A stretch of DNA of 41,653 bases from Halieaceae bacterium (GCA_018657645.1 JABHWT010000074.1:1-41653), one strand, 5' to 3'. Shown: positions 1-9,346, counted from the first letter of the stretch. Translations and numbers: made by a program. The notes: generated from the sequence alone by a model not told the origin.

Positions 1-138
1 CGTCAAGGCGGGCCCGTGAAAACTGGCTGTAGCGAGGGAAGCCGAAGGCCGGGCGATGGTGTCCAAAACAGCTAACCTTTACAGTCGCCTCCAAGGTCTA
101 GTGAAAAAAGTAGTGTTTCTGGATGCGCATTAGCTGGG
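1..138. other. Left-edge stretch with no supportable gene
   Basis: All three forward frames reach a stop within about 75 bases (for example SRRARENWL followed by TAG). They could be the tail of a gene outside the window, but nothing is recognisable. The leftward amidohydrolase ends at 139, so this is also its 3' flank. No convincing hairpin plus T-run terminator is visible. Confidence 0.4.
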
Positions 139-1917
139 CTATAGGGGGGAACTGTATACCGCTTTACCCGATGCTACCGTCGATACGACCCTGGTGTCGC
201 CAATATCTTCCACCGGTATTTGGAAAACATTTCTGTCGAGAATAATAAAATCGGCTGATTTGCCGACTTCAAGGCTGCCTGTAGTGCTGGCGCTTTTTGC
301 CGCGACGGCGCCGTTTATGGTAAAAATGCGAATAGTGGTGGCCAGGTCCATAGCCTGTTCGGGCCATAGCTCTCCCGGCGTTGTGCCATAGGGGTCGCGG
401 CGAGTAACCATGGCCTCAATACCGGGCCAGGGGTTGGGGTCAGGTACAACAGAGGGCCAGTCGGAGCCGTAAATCAGATGTGCGCCCGCTTCGTGTAGAG
501 ATTTAATAGGCCAGAAACGGTTTGCCCGGTCCCGGCCAATAACCTGTGCCATGACCTCCACCAACGGTTGTGGATACCAGAGTATAGGGGATAACTCAGC
601 AACCACATTCAGTTCCTTGAAGCGCGGAATATCGTCTGGGTGAATAAGCTCGGAGTGGGATATCTCGTGCATCATGCTGGAGCCTGGATTGGCCTTTCTG
701 GCCGCTTCGATTGCATCCAAAGCAACACGGACAGCCCGATCACCGGTGGCATGAATCTTGACGGTAAGGTCCTGACTGTCGAGATAAATCATATCTTCTG
801 TCAGTTTTTCTGGGGAGTGTATCAGCTTCCCAAGAAACTGATCGCCATGCTTTGTGTCTGGGACATAGGGCTCCAACATCGCGGCGGTTCGAGTGGGAGG
901 AATGCCATCCAGCATGATTTTTATAAAGTCAGTATTGACATTTTCACTTGCATAATTAGCACGTAGCCTAACGTTTTCCTTCTCCTGTTCACTGGTGTCG
1001 GTCCAGGATACGTTCCAGCCGATGCTGGTGCTGACTTTCATCGACAACCGGTTAGTCTTGTCCAGGCTGTTGTATGCCTTCAGGGCGTGGCTGTCTACCT
1101 GGGCATCTTTAATCGATGTGACGCCGACCTTATGCATTTCCCGCATAGACCATTCCAGTGCTGTTTGGTATTGCTCGCTGGTATACACGGGAATTTTCTG
1201 GAGCACATTATAGGCGGCGTTATCGATTAGTATGCCCGTGGGTTCACTGCTGTCGGGCTCTCTTATAATCACGCCGCCAGGGGGATTGACCGTATCCTTG
1301 TCGATCTTCAGTTCCTCCAGTGCTCTGGAATTCAACCAGGCCCCGTGAACGGTTGAATCACCCAGGTAAATAGGATGATCCATGGTAATTGCATCGAGAA
1401 TCTTCTTGTGCGGAACGGTGTCTGATTCCATTAGCTCCATGGCCCATTGCCCGCCACGTATCCATGTTCCCTTGGGTGTTTCGGCAGCGCACTCTGTCAA
1501 TTTAGCGACGATTTCATCAATGGTGACCGTAAAAGGAAAGCTGCATTGAAAATTGTATTTCTCCCCTGCCTCTCTGGGGTGGACATGCATATCGTGAATG
1601 CCAGGCATAACCATTCTCTGGTTAAGATTGGAGACTTCGGTGGTACTGTCAACGTGTTTGGCAATTTCCTCGTTGCTGCCCACCGCAATGATCTTTCCAC
1701 CGGCGATGGCAATGGCCTCAGCCCAGGTGTTGCCCGTGTCTACCGTATAAATGGATCCATCAATATAGGCGGCATCTGCTATGGTGACAGACGTCGCTTG
1801 TGTATCGGGCACTTTAGGTGGAGCTTCACTACTGCAGGCGCTGATACTCACAACGGAACTAACTACAACGGTCAGTCTATATAATCTGGTGGCAATATGT
1901 CTCAGTGCGGATGTCAT
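139..1917 (-). CDS. Exported amidohydrolase (amidohydrolase_3/YtcJ-like), lipoprotein
   Basis: This is a 592-residue metal-dependent hydrolase of the amidohydrolase_3 (YtcJ-like) family, which hydrolyses C-N bonds in amides, imides or cyclic ureas. The N-terminus has a hydrophobic segment ending in a lipobox-like SISACSS, so it is probably a periplasmic lipoprotein. The metal-binding HxH occurs in MPGIHDMHVHP, about 100 residues in. Later HATGD, SHSELIH and GSDWPSV match the family's remaining metal and catalytic motifs. The C-terminus closes the small beta domain with a KSADFIILDRN-type segment. A paralogue of the same architecture lies at 32578-34302. It is transcribed away from the acyl-CoA synthetase, with about 240 bases between the starts. 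The substrate cannot be read from sequence. Confidence 0.9.
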   Translation of the reverse strand: MTSALRHIATRLYRLTVVVSSVVSISACSSEAPPKVPDTQATSVTIADAAYIDGSIYTVDTGNTWAEAIAIAGGKIIAVGSNEEIAKHVDSTTEVSNLNQRMVMPGIHDMHVHPREAGEKYNFQCSFPFTVTIDEIVAKLTECAAETPKGTWIRGGQWAMELMESDTVPHKKILDAITMDHPIYLGDSTVHGAWLNSRALEELKIDKDTVNPPGGVIIREPDSSEPTGILIDNAAYNVLQKIPVYTSEQYQTALEWSMREMHKVGVTSIKDAQVDSHALKAYNSLDKTNRLSMKVSTSIGWNVSWTDTSEQEKENVRLRANYASENVNTDFIKIMLDGIPPTRTAAMLEPYVPDTKHGDQFLGKLIHSPEKLTEDMIYLDSQDLTVKIHATGDRAVRVALDAIEAARKANPGSSMMHEISHSELIHPDDIPRFKELNVVAELSPILWYPQPLVEVMAQVIGRDRANRFWPIKSLHEAGAHLIYGSDWPSVVPDPNPWPGIEAMVTRRDPYGTTPGELWPEQAMDLATTIRIFTINGAVAAKSASTTGSLEVGKSADFIILDRNVFQIPVEDIGDTRVVSTVASGKAVYSSPL

Positions 1918-2158
1918 TGTTCTTCTCGCTTCGTGTTATTAGAAGGCGGTTTCGTCTGTGGTACTACTCCCGTGCATCGTACTCGGGAATCGGCGCATTT
2001 GCACCCGTGATTTTGGTAAACAACTCTCTGAGTTGCAGCAATGGTACAGGTTTAATACAGGAGGGAGCGGACTATCGCTTTCGCTTGATGCGCCTCAGGG
2101 GATTGGATACAGTAGAAAACCACGTCTTTTGTTAGACAGACTCGGATCAAGAAGCACC

Positions 2159-3685
2159 ATGCAGCTTCAGCTCCTGCACCATGAAATAGAATATGCAGCT
2201 CAGGCATATGGCGAGAAAATAGCCTTAACAGGCGGTGGCGACTCGCTGTCATTTGAACAATTGAGTGAGCGCTCCGGCTATCTCGCAGCCGCTTTGCCTG
2301 TATTGGGCGTGAATCGGGGTGACAGGTTGGCGATATTGGCGCACAACTGTGTTGACTACATCGTCTGGCATTATGCAGCGGCACGGGCGGGTGTAATATT
2401 CCACGTGCTTAACACCAGGTTGGTGCAAGCTGAGCTATCCTGGATGCTCAAGAATGCCGGCAGTGTGGTGTTGATAGCCGATGCAGACTTTTCTGCGTTG
2501 GCGCGGGACCTGCAATCCGAGTGCGAGGCTATTCACAGCCTTATAGGCATCGGACAGACTGACCTTGACCACCCTACAGATGATCTCGCTGGACGGTGTC
2601 TGGGTGGTGCCTCTTCACCAGCGGAACCGGATGATGCCGCCTTGTTGATATACACAAGCGGCACCACGGGTTGCCCCAAAGGTGCTTTGCAAACGCATGG
2701 AGGATCGCTGCACACCGATCAGTTATCCCGCAATGCTATGAACATAGACACCGATGATGTGCACCTGGCTTTAATGCCATTTTTTCACCAGGCCGGTTTG
2801 ATTCGCACCCGTGCAACCATTCTGGCAGGTGGTTTATCGGTGATCCCGGGTAAACTTCCCGCTCAGGATACAGCTGAGGCCATCGCAAGGTCTGGCGCCA
2901 CCTTTACAATGCTCGCCTCTCCTGCACAGCATCAGTCATTGCTAAATATGCTCAAGACGGACGGCTCCGGCCCCTTTAGTCGGCTGCGAATGCTGCTCGG
3001 CGGTGGCGGTTTGGGGGCAAGGACAATGGCCACTCTCAGGATCCTGTGCGAGTCTCTGGACTGTGTTTATTTTGGGGTCTACGGACAGACCGAAACGACG
3101 GGTCCAGCGACCTATATCACAGGAGAGGATGCGTTTCTTCACCCCGATTCCTGTGGACAACCGTTTCCGGGATTGGATATCACCATATGGGATAGCAATT
3201 GTGAGCCCATGCCAGTGGGAGCGACGGGAGAGATTGCCATTCGCGGTGCTGTGACCGCGCGTTATTGGGCTAACAATGAAGCGAATACATCCCTTTACGA
3301 GGGCGAGTGGATTCACACAGGTGATCTGGGGTACCTGGATGAGGATGGTTTTCTGTATATCGTCGGGCGCCTGAAGGAACTGATTAAAACCGGTGCGGAA
3401 AACGTGTATCCGAGAGAGGTGGAGGCAGTCCTTGAGGCGCACCCCCAGATTGCAGACGTCGCTGTGTTTGGTATCCCCGACTCAACCTGGGGTGAACTGG
3501 TCTGCGCTGGAGTGGTTACCCAAAATGCCGACCCGCTCGATACCGATTTATTGAGGGATTTTTGTCGCGGTAAGATTGCCGGCTACAAAATTCCGAAAAA
3601 AGTGGTTATTGTCGAGAGTATTCCACGCAACCATACTGGGAAAGTAATCCGGTGGAAATTGGCGGCCTCGGCAGGGCGGGATTGA
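2159..3685 (+). CDS. Acyl-CoA synthetase (AMP-dependent ligase, class I adenylate-forming)
   Basis: The enzyme activates a carboxylic acid to its CoA thioester through an acyl-adenylate. The ATP-binding P-loop is IYTSGTTGCPKG, the A5-type motif is VYGQTETTG, the hinge region is HTGDLGYLDEDG followed by GRLKELIKTGAENVYP, and the catalytic lysine lies in the C-terminal NHTGKVIRWKL. I use the ATG at 2159 (about 508 aa). The ORF track starts 67 residues earlier, but that extension resembles no ligase N-terminus, whereas MQLQLLHHEIEYAAQAYGEK begins like the family. It lies alone on this strand and converges on the MFS carrier. The substrate class (fatty, aromatic or alicyclic acid) is not resolvable. 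Confidence 0.9.
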   Translation: MQLQLLHHEIEYAAQAYGEKIALTGGGDSLSFEQLSERSGYLAAALPVLGVNRGDRLAILAHNCVDYIVWHYAAARAGVIFHVLNTRLVQAELSWMLKNAGSVVLIADADFSALARDLQSECEAIHSLIGIGQTDLDHPTDDLAGRCLGGASSPAEPDDAALLIYTSGTTGCPKGALQTHGGSLHTDQLSRNAMNIDTDDVHLALMPFFHQAGLIRTRATILAGGLSVIPGKLPAQDTAEAIARSGATFTMLASPAQHQSLLNMLKTDGSGPFSRLRMLLGGGGLGARTMATLRILCESLDCVYFGVYGQTETTGPATYITGEDAFLHPDSCGQPFPGLDITIWDSNCEPMPVGATGEIAIRGAVTARYWANNEANTSLYEGEWIHTGDLGYLDEDGFLYIVGRLKELIKTGAENVYPREVEAVLEAHPQIADVAVFGIPDSTWGELVCAGVVTQNADPLDTDLLRDFCRGKIAGYKIPKKVVIVESIPRNHTGKVIRWKLAASAGRD

Positions 3686-3740
3686 TGGAATAGAAGGTGG
3701 TTGCGGAAGGTAACAAACAGGCCTATTACCAGCAATCGGC

Positions 3741-5012
3741 TCAAGTGTGGTTTTTCGAACCAAGGTCGGGGTATTTGCCGAGCATTAACATCAGCACAAT
3801 ACCGGCGCCCACCAGAGCACTGACAACCCAGAGAGCCGCGATGTAGTTTCCCGCGTGGTCGTAGTAGCGTCCCATGGCATATGCACCGACTGCGGATCCA
3901 ATCTGGAATGCCGCAAACATCGATCCATAAAGTAGCCCGAAGGCTTTTGGACCGAAATAGCGACTGACGATATAGGCTATTTCACTGATCTCTGAACCCG
4001 TTGCCAGGCCGATTAGAATGGCAGCGAGAAATACCACGGGTCCCGAGGCTCCCGCGGCAAGAACTATGACACCTACCAGCAATCCGACCAGGAACAGGGC
4101 GGCAACATGGGGAGCAAAATAGCGATCCATCAGGTAGCCTGCCAGGATGCGCCCAACGATCAGACCAATACCCAGTGAACTCATGCACAGGGCAGCCAGG
4201 GTGGGATCTACGCCGCGACCAATCAACAGGGGCACGAGGTGGGCCAGTATGCTGGTAATTCCAATACCCACCAGCAAGAAGGAGCCAAATATGAACCAGT
4301 AGCTGCGCTGTTGTAGCGCCTCGGCCGCGCTCAAACCAAGACTGGCATCACCGTTCTGGGAGAGGTTGTCTGGCCCGCTGCCAGCATGTACGCCGTCAAC
4401 TGGCAGGCCCATCTGCTGCGGGGTTTCACGTAGCAGGAGGGCGGTTAAAGGTAAAGACACAAATAGGATGAGGGCGGCAAAGGCAAGGTAGGCTTCTCGC
4501 CATCCCCACTGCTCAATCAGGTACTGTGCCAGGGGGGGGATGAGTGCAGCGCCCACACCGAACCCCGCCAGGGAAATACCGAGCGCGATACCACGTTTCC
4601 TGGCGAACCATGCAATAATTACTCTGGAATAGGTGACCGGCAGAGTCCCGGCTCCCAACAATGGAATTAGGAGGTGCATCAGGTAGTAGTGCCAGATGTT
4701 GCCACTTAATAGGCTCATAGATGCCACGCAAACCCCCATCAATCCAATTGACACCAGCATGACTCGGCGGACGCCTATGCGATCAACCAGTGAGCCCATC
4801 AGGGGAGAAGCAATCGCCACTGTTACATTGGCAATGGTCAGGGCCAGGGACATGGGGCCTCGTTGCCACCCAAACTCGGCCTCTAGCGGTCCGACAAAGG
4901 TGCCAAAGGCGAATACCGTGAACATGGCGTAACTGAGGGATAGCCCGACAAAGCAGGTGACAACATTCCACCAGCCATAGAAAACTTGTGAGTTTGAGTT
5001 CGCTTTAGACAT
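3741..5012 (-). CDS. MFS transporter, monocarboxylate/oxalate-formate antiporter-like
   Basis: This is a 423-residue inner-membrane carrier with about 12 hydrophobic helices and a central hydrophilic loop (around QMGLPVDGVHAGSGPDNLSQ). The start YGWWNVVTCFVGLSLSYAMF is typical of the MCT / oxalate-formate antiporter group. The MFS signature appears as GSLVDRIGVRRVM in the loop between helices 2 and 3. It probably imports or exchanges small organic acids. The neighbouring acyl-CoA synthetase, which converges on it, would be a logical next step for such a substrate, but that link is inference only. There is one promoter-sized gap to the cytochrome c downstream. Confidence 0.88.
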   Translation of the reverse strand: MSKANSNSQVFYGWWNVVTCFVGLSLSYAMFTVFAFGTFVGPLEAEFGWQRGPMSLALTIANVTVAIASPLMGSLVDRIGVRRVMLVSIGLMGVCVASMSLLSGNIWHYYLMHLLIPLLGAGTLPVTYSRVIIAWFARKRGIALGISLAGFGVGAALIPPLAQYLIEQWGWREAYLAFAALILFVSLPLTALLLRETPQQMGLPVDGVHAGSGPDNLSQNGDASLGLSAAEALQQRSYWFIFGSFLLVGIGITSILAHLVPLLIGRGVDPTLAALCMSSLGIGLIVGRILAGYLMDRYFAPHVAALFLVGLLVGVIVLAAGASGPVVFLAAILIGLATGSEISEIAYIVSRYFGPKAFGLLYGSMFAAFQIGSAVGAYAMGRYYDHAGNYIAALWVVSALVGAGIVLMLMLGKYPDLGSKNHT

Positions 5013-5116
5013 GGTTTCCTATGTGTTGACAGCATGTCCTACGGGACGATTTTCAATCTCTTCGCTGCCTCAAAAATGACCTGGCCAAGGTGTTGAAAAG
5101 ATGGGCGCCGGGAACG

Positions 5117-5497
5117 CTACATCTCTTTCAAATACTCTGCTATTTTGATGACTTCACTGTTGCCCATGGTAGCAAAAATCGGCATATTTCTTCCGGCTTC
5201 GCCGTTGTGCCGTATCATATGTGAGATCTGCGATGTCGACAGGTCGGTATTTTTGTTGGCGGGCACCCCGTACAGGAAGTTACCCGTACCAGAGCCTAGA
5301 TGGCACTCTTTACAATGGAAGTTAAAGAGCGCTTTTCCCGTGATAAGATCTGGGTGATCGTGGATATCCCTAGTGCAAGCATTTAGACACAATACAAGCA
5401 TGCTCAGGGCCAGTGGTCGGAATTTCTGTCTGTATCTTCTTATCCTGCAAGGGATATATTCATAGCTATAACAGGACCCTGTATATACCACACTCAT
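5117..5497 (-). CDS. Small lipoprotein c-type cytochrome
   Basis: This 126-residue class I cytochrome c has one haem site, CKECH, and a plausible distal Met ligand in RNMPIFATMG. The N-terminal region is basic (RIRRYRQKFRP), followed by a hydrophobic stretch ending in LCLNAC, which reads as a lipobox, so the mature protein is probably tethered in the periplasm. The ATG at 5497 is preceded by GAGGTGAGGCA, a good ribosome binding site, which supports the long N-region. It shares the leftward direction with the MFS gene but is about 100 bases upstream of it. Its electron partner is not in sight; PQQ/cytochrome proteins occur at 14.7-16.7 kb. Confidence 0.82.
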   Translation of the reverse strand: MSVVYTGSCYSYEYIPCRIRRYRQKFRPLALSMLVLCLNACTRDIHDHPDLITGKALFNFHCKECHLGSGTGNFLYGVPANKNTDLSTSQISHMIRHNGEAGRNMPIFATMGNSEVIKIAEYLKEM

Positions 5498-5563
5498 TGC
5501 CTCACCTCTGCCCTAAATTGCCAACCAATGACAACACAACCCGGAGAATGGACTTATTGTAGT

Positions 5564-5647
5564 ATGAAATATAGTGAACATGTACTATCCCTGGCAGCGT
5601 GTTGTGCTTTTTCCAATGTTCCTGATGTAAAGGGAATGCCAGTTTAA
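5564..5647 (+). CDS. Possible 27-residue peptide ORF
   Basis: ATG to TAA encodes MKYSEHVLSLAACCAFSNVP and seven further residues. The nearest purine-rich element (CGGAGA) is about 14 bases upstream, too far for an efficient ribosome binding site. It is followed 33 bases later by a hairpin with a short T-run, which would suit a small transcript. There is no similarity to PqqA or other known peptide precursors. It may well be chance. Confidence 0.15.
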   Translation: MKYSEHVLSLAACCAFSNVPDVKGMPV

Positions 5648-5680
5648 GTGTCTCTTAAGAAACCACAGTAATAATAGAGC

Positions 5681-5704
5681 AACGCTGTTAACTAGCGTTA
5701 TTTT
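5681..5704 (+). terminator. Hairpin with short T-run
   Basis: The perfect 6-bp arms AACGCT and AGCGTT are separated by a 7-base loop (GTTAACT) and followed by ATTTT. It reads as a weak intrinsic terminator on the plus strand, but no established plus-strand gene precedes it. Confidence 0.35.
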
Positions 5705-5926
5705 GCCTATCCAGGTATTTCAGCAGCGGGCTGTGGTTGTTAGTGTGCGGGGTAATAATCCTTGTATGATGTCCTCTGAGTCCGCTGCTGTTTGTTCCCT
5801 AAAACAAGTGTGCCGGAAACGGGCCCGCTATGCTCAACCCATAAGGTCGAAGCTGGTGGTCGTCAGGTTTTTGATGCAAAATTGCTTTGGAGACGAATTC
5901 TTTTTTCGGGCCAGGGGTAGTGCAAT

Positions 5927-6757
5927 TTGAGGATATTGGGTAGTTTTTTGTTGCTGGTGTTCGCGGCAGGTGCAATGGGGACCAGCAGCGAGTCGCGCTA
6001 TGCAGATTTGGAGGGGAGCCCCGACCTGCGCTCTGAGTCTGCGCTGATAACCGATGCCAGGGGCAATGTCATCTACGGCAAGGATGTAAATACCACTAGA
6101 CCCATAGCCTCTATTACTAAACTGATGACGGCAATGGTGGTTCTCGATGCCGGTTTGGATATGCAAGAGCGTATTACTATCGACAAACGTGACCGCGACC
6201 TTGTTCAGTTAACCGGTTCGCGCCTGGAATATGGCGCCATCCTGACTCGTCGAGAGCTGCTGGATCTGGCCCTCATGTCATCTGAGAACCGGGCCGCCAC
6301 GGCCCTTGGTCGATCCTACCCTGGTGGTAGTGTCGCTTTTATCGCCGATATGAACCGCAAGGCGGCCAAACTGGGTATGGACAGAAGTCACTTCACCGAC
6401 CCGGCCGGGCTTAATGCCGATAATGTAGCCAGTGCCAGTGATCTCGGGAAAATGCTTGTTGCCGCCAGCGGGTACGCGCTGATCAAGGAAGCCACAACCA
6501 CCCTGCGCCGCGAGGTTCGACCCTATGCTAAAAGGGGGCCGTTGAATTTTGGCAACACCAACCGCTTGCTACGCAATGCCAGTTGGGAAATTGAACTGAG
6601 CAAGACCGGTTATATCAATGAGGCGGGACGTTGCCTGGTAATGCAGGCGGTAATAGCCGGGGAGTCTGTATCCATAGTGTTGCTCAATTCCTTCGGAAAA
6701 TTGACGCCTTTCGGTGATTCGAATCGCCTGCGCAAGTGGATGCTGGCCAGTAGATGA
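5927..6757 (+). CDS. pbpG: D-alanyl-D-alanine endopeptidase, PBP7-like
   Basis: This is a periplasmic low-molecular-mass penicillin-binding protein that cleaves D-Ala-mDAP crosslinks in peptidoglycan. All three catalytic motifs of the SxxK peptidase S11 family are present: SITK (nucleophile Ser and Lys), SEN in SSENRAATALGRSYPGG, and KTG in LSKTGYINEAG. The ALGRSYPGG segment is characteristic of PBP7/PbpG. The N-terminus is a short hydrophobic signal peptide. The start is TTG at 5927: an in-frame TAG at 5918 leaves little choice, and AGGGG about 10 bases upstream serves as ribosome binding site. At 276 residues it is somewhat shorter than typical PbpG and lacks a C-terminal amphipathic anchor. 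Its stop lies 7 bases from that of the converging outer-membrane protein. Confidence 0.88.
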   Translation: MRILGSFLLLVFAAGAMGTSSESRYADLEGSPDLRSESALITDARGNVIYGKDVNTTRPIASITKLMTAMVVLDAGLDMQERITIDKRDRDLVQLTGSRLEYGAILTRRELLDLALMSSENRAATALGRSYPGGSVAFIADMNRKAAKLGMDRSHFTDPAGLNADNVASASDLGKMLVAASGYALIKEATTTLRREVRPYAKRGPLNFGNTNRLLRNASWEIELSKTGYINEAGRCLVMQAVIAGESVSIVLLNSFGKLTPFGDSNRLRKWMLASR

Positions 6758-6764
6758 TCCGTGC

Positions 6765-7547
6765 TTACCAATAGAAATTGAGGCCCAGTAATGGCCCTTG
6801 CTGCTCGGCGTCAAAGGCGTAACCCTGGCGCCCGGATTTATCATTGCTGTAATCGGTCTCCAGATAGCGATATCCAGCGAAGAATGACCCCCAGTCCCTG
6901 AAACGGTAGTCGAACATGGCAATGGCTTGTGCCGCCTGATTATCACCGTCACGGTAGCCTACATCGCCCCGCGCAATAAACGTCCATTGATCGGAAATTG
7001 TGTGGGTTACTCGGAGCCCAGCAAATCCATGCCACCAGTCGTCACCACCGGTGAGGCGCCTGGGTGTAGGTAAGGCCGTGCGCCCAAACCTGAGATCGAT
7101 GTCCTGTTCCATCCAGCGTACTCCGCCCAGCACCTGCCAGTCGGTTTTTTCATTGGCGTAGAAACTGTATCGAGCCCCGGCCTCTATCATTGTATCCTCG
7201 AAGTCGAGGCTCAGTTTTACAGGAGCGGGGCCTATTTGACCTTTCGCAGATGGATCCAGCCGGGCGAAGTTATATTCTGCAAAGAGCGTGATATCACCCT
7301 TTCTCGCCTCAAAATGGAAGGCCAGGGCTGCATCGAGGTTTTCCAGTATATCGTCCTTGAAGGCCAGGTCCAGTGGCGCGCTGGTCTGGCCCACAACGGA
7401 ACTTCCACTGATACTCTTTGCCCACAGGTACAGGGGGGAAAGGGAGTATTGCCATTGGCCAGAATCTTTTGCCTGGGCCATGCCAGAAACAGCCATAAGG
7501 ATGATGAGCAGTGTAAATGTGCAATTTCGTGCAATCTGAGTTCTCAT
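6765..7547 (-). CDS. Outer-membrane beta-barrel protein, unknown function
   Basis: About 260 residues from the ATG at 7547; the track's TTG start 21 bases earlier is less likely. A signal peptide (TLLIILMAVSGMAQAK) is followed by alternating polar and aromatic strands such as WQYSLSPLYLWAKSI, ITLFAEYNFARL, EAGARYSFYA and WGSFFAGYRYLE. The C-terminus NFYW ends in an aromatic residue, as in barrel proteins inserted by BamA. This suggests an 8-10-stranded barrel in the outer membrane. No specific family or ligand is recognised. It is a single gene, divergent from nothing and converging on the PBP7 gene. Confidence 0.75.
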   Translation of the reverse strand: MRTQIARNCTFTLLIILMAVSGMAQAKDSGQWQYSLSPLYLWAKSISGSSVVGQTSAPLDLAFKDDILENLDAALAFHFEARKGDITLFAEYNFARLDPSAKGQIGPAPVKLSLDFEDTMIEAGARYSFYANEKTDWQVLGGVRWMEQDIDLRFGRTALPTPRRLTGGDDWWHGFAGLRVTHTISDQWTFIARGDVGYRDGDNQAAQAIAMFDYRFRDWGSFFAGYRYLETDYSNDKSGRQGYAFDAEQQGPLLGLNFYW

Positions 7548-7629
7548 TGTAAATACTCTTGTCGGCAATATTTGTGCTGTAAAGCGGATGATACACCATA
7601 ATTCAGTTTAAATAATTGGCGAAGTTTCA

Positions 7630-8478
7630 TCAGGAGGTGGGTATTCCCCGCTGACCCGCTTCGCGTACCAGGGGCGAATGGCTATCAAATATGCTGGTCG
7701 GGGTGTGGCTACTGCCGGTTGTAATCCCGGCATCAACCACCAGTGTATGGCCACTCACAAAAGCGGCGTCGTCGCTAGCCAGGTAGAGGGCAGCGTGGGC
7801 GATATCCCTGGCTCGACCACCGCGGTTTTTAATGGGCGAGCCGGAATCCAGTGCTACGGCAATTCTCTCCACGTCGTCCGGATCACCCGTTACCATGCCC
7901 GCAATCATCGGTGTGGCAATGTTGCCCGGTGCAATACAGTTGACTCGTATACCATGATGTATAAGCTCTGAAGCTACATTGCGGGTTAGACCAATGAGTG
8001 CAGCCTTGGCTGCTGTGTACACATGGGGTCCGAGTCCGCCGATCAGACCGGCGACGCTCGAGCAGCTTAATATAGAACCGTGTCCCTGGAGCTTCATTAC
8101 CCGCGCAGAATGCTTCATGCCCAGAAATACGCCCCGCAAAAGGATCGATACAGTGAAGTCATATTCTTCGATGGGGATTTCGTCAATGGGGCCAACAGCG
8201 CCAACTATGCCTGCATTATTGAAGGTGCAATCGAGTCGGCCGAAGTGTGCCACTGCAAGATCAACGGCGCCAGCAATGTCGGATTCCTGTGTGACGTCCA
8301 CATGTTGGTAAATGGCAGCCTCACCAAACTCGGCGGCCAGGGCCTCTCCGCGCTCGTTTTGCAGGTCCGCTATAATCACACGAGCTCCCTCTTCCACGAA
8401 AAGGCGAACTGAGGCCTCCCCCAATCCGCTTGCGCCGCCGGTAATTAGAGCGACCTTTCCATCGAGTCTTCCTGTCAT
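7630..8478 (-). CDS. Short-chain dehydrogenase/reductase (SDR)
   Basis: A classical SDR of 282 residues, acting on an alcohol or ketone with NAD(P). The cofactor motif is TGGASGLG near residue 14, followed by the acidic IIADLQ turn that favours NAD(H). NNAGIVG follows the fourth strand, and the catalytic Ser (SCSSVAG) and YTAAK are in place. The C-terminus is about 30 residues longer than the usual core (SSHTPTSIFDSHSPLVREAG). The ATG at 8478 is preceded by AGAAGGAGT, a strong ribosome binding site. It is 61 bases downstream of another SDR in the same direction, so the two are likely co-transcribed. The substrate is unknown. Confidence 0.9.
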   Translation of the reverse strand: MTGRLDGKVALITGGASGLGEASVRLFVEEGARVIIADLQNERGEALAAEFGEAAIYQHVDVTQESDIAGAVDLAVAHFGRLDCTFNNAGIVGAVGPIDEIPIEEYDFTVSILLRGVFLGMKHSARVMKLQGHGSILSCSSVAGLIGGLGPHVYTAAKAALIGLTRNVASELIHHGIRVNCIAPGNIATPMIAGMVTGDPDDVERIAVALDSGSPIKNRGGRARDIAHAALYLASDDAAFVSGHTLVVDAGITTGSSHTPTSIFDSHSPLVREAGQRGIPTS

Positions 8479-8539
8479 TGTTTTTACTCCTTCTGAGTGG
8501 GTTTTCTGGTTTACCGATGGCTATAAGTTGCCACCGATG

Positions 8540-9346
8540 CTATTGATGCCGCCGCTCGAAAAAGGCGATGAACCTGTGAAAAGAAACCGGGAAAAATCGC
8601 TTTAGCCAGTCGAGTATGTAGGTCTCGGCTGAAACGCGGACACACAGTTGATTGCGTTCAATGGCGACTACGATTTTTTTTGCCACGCGATGCGGCGATA
8701 TGCCTACTTTGTTGAATTTTCTCTGGATATCTGCTTTTTTTGCGTCACTCAAGCCCCGGCCGGACTGGATAATTCTGGTTTTAATGGTTCCCGGGTGGAT
8801 ACTACTGACACCGATGCTGGCGCTGGAAAGCTCGGCGTAGAGTGCTTCGCTGAGGCCTCGCACAGCAAACTTGGTGGCACTGTAGGAGCCCTGTCCCGCC
8901 ACGGCAGCAATGCCAAACATACTTGATAGATTGACAATATGGCCCTCGTCTTCCCGCTTCAGGTAGGGAAGGAAGTATTTGCAGCCGTAGATCACACCCC
9001 ACAGATTGATTCCCACGATCCATTCGATGTCCTCGATGGACTGGTCCTCAAATTTCTGGGCAATTGATACACCGGCATTGTTGATGAGAATGTGAACGTG
9101 ACCGTGTTCGGCGATCACTTCCTCGGGAAGGCACTGCATGCGAATTTTATCAGCTACATCCGCCAGGTGAGTTGATGCGTCGACGCCGGTGGCTCGAACC
9201 AGGGCGACGCTTTCCTCCAGCCCCTTTGGATCAATGTCAACCAATGCAATAGCACAGCCCCGCTCGGCCAATGCAATGCTGGTGGCTCGCCCGATCCCGC
9301 TGCCTGCTCCGGTAATAACCGCAACCCGTCCTTTCAGGTTCTTCAT
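8540..9346 (-). CDS. Short-chain dehydrogenase/reductase (SDR)
   Basis: A 268-residue classical SDR. The Rossmann motif is TGAGSGIG, the acidic turn is LVDIDP (NAD preference expected), NNAGVS follows, and the catalytic residues are in LSSMFGIAAVAGQGSYSATK. The C-terminus is basic and aromatic (LDWLKRFFPVSFHRFIAFFERR), resembling SDRs that associate with membranes or act on lipids. GCGAGGAAACC precedes the ATG at 9346. It is upstream of and co-directional with the SDR at 7630-8478. It is divergent from the small protein at 9432, whose start is only 85 bases away. Confidence 0.9.
   Translation of the reverse strand: MKNLKGRVAVITGAGSGIGRATSIALAERGCAIALVDIDPKGLEESVALVRATGVDASTHLADVADKIRMQCLPEEVIAEHGHVHILINNAGVSIAQKFEDQSIEDIEWIVGINLWGVIYGCKYFLPYLKREDEGHIVNLSSMFGIAAVAGQGSYSATKFAVRGLSEALYAELSSASIGVSSIHPGTIKTRIIQSGRGLSDAKKADIQRKFNKVGISPHRVAKKIVVAIERNQLCVRVSAETYILDWLKRFFPVSFHRFIAFFERRHQ

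Larger units (their letters stand above)
5498..5926. other. Intergenic region with a minimal ORF and a hairpin
   Basis: This gap separates the leftward cytochrome c from the rightward endopeptidase. It holds a 27-codon ORF (5564-5647) and a 6-bp hairpin followed by ATTTT (5681-5704), both listed separately. The ORF-track entries crossing this gap (5703-5930 and 5834-6166) have no recognisable features and look like chance frames. Promoters for both flanking genes must lie here, but I could not assign them. Confidence 0.45.

Noticed and set aside
1958-2158. N-terminal 67-residue extension of the acyl-CoA synthetase ORF
   Set aside because: It has no ligase-like sequence, and the family-like N-terminus begins at the ATG at 2159.
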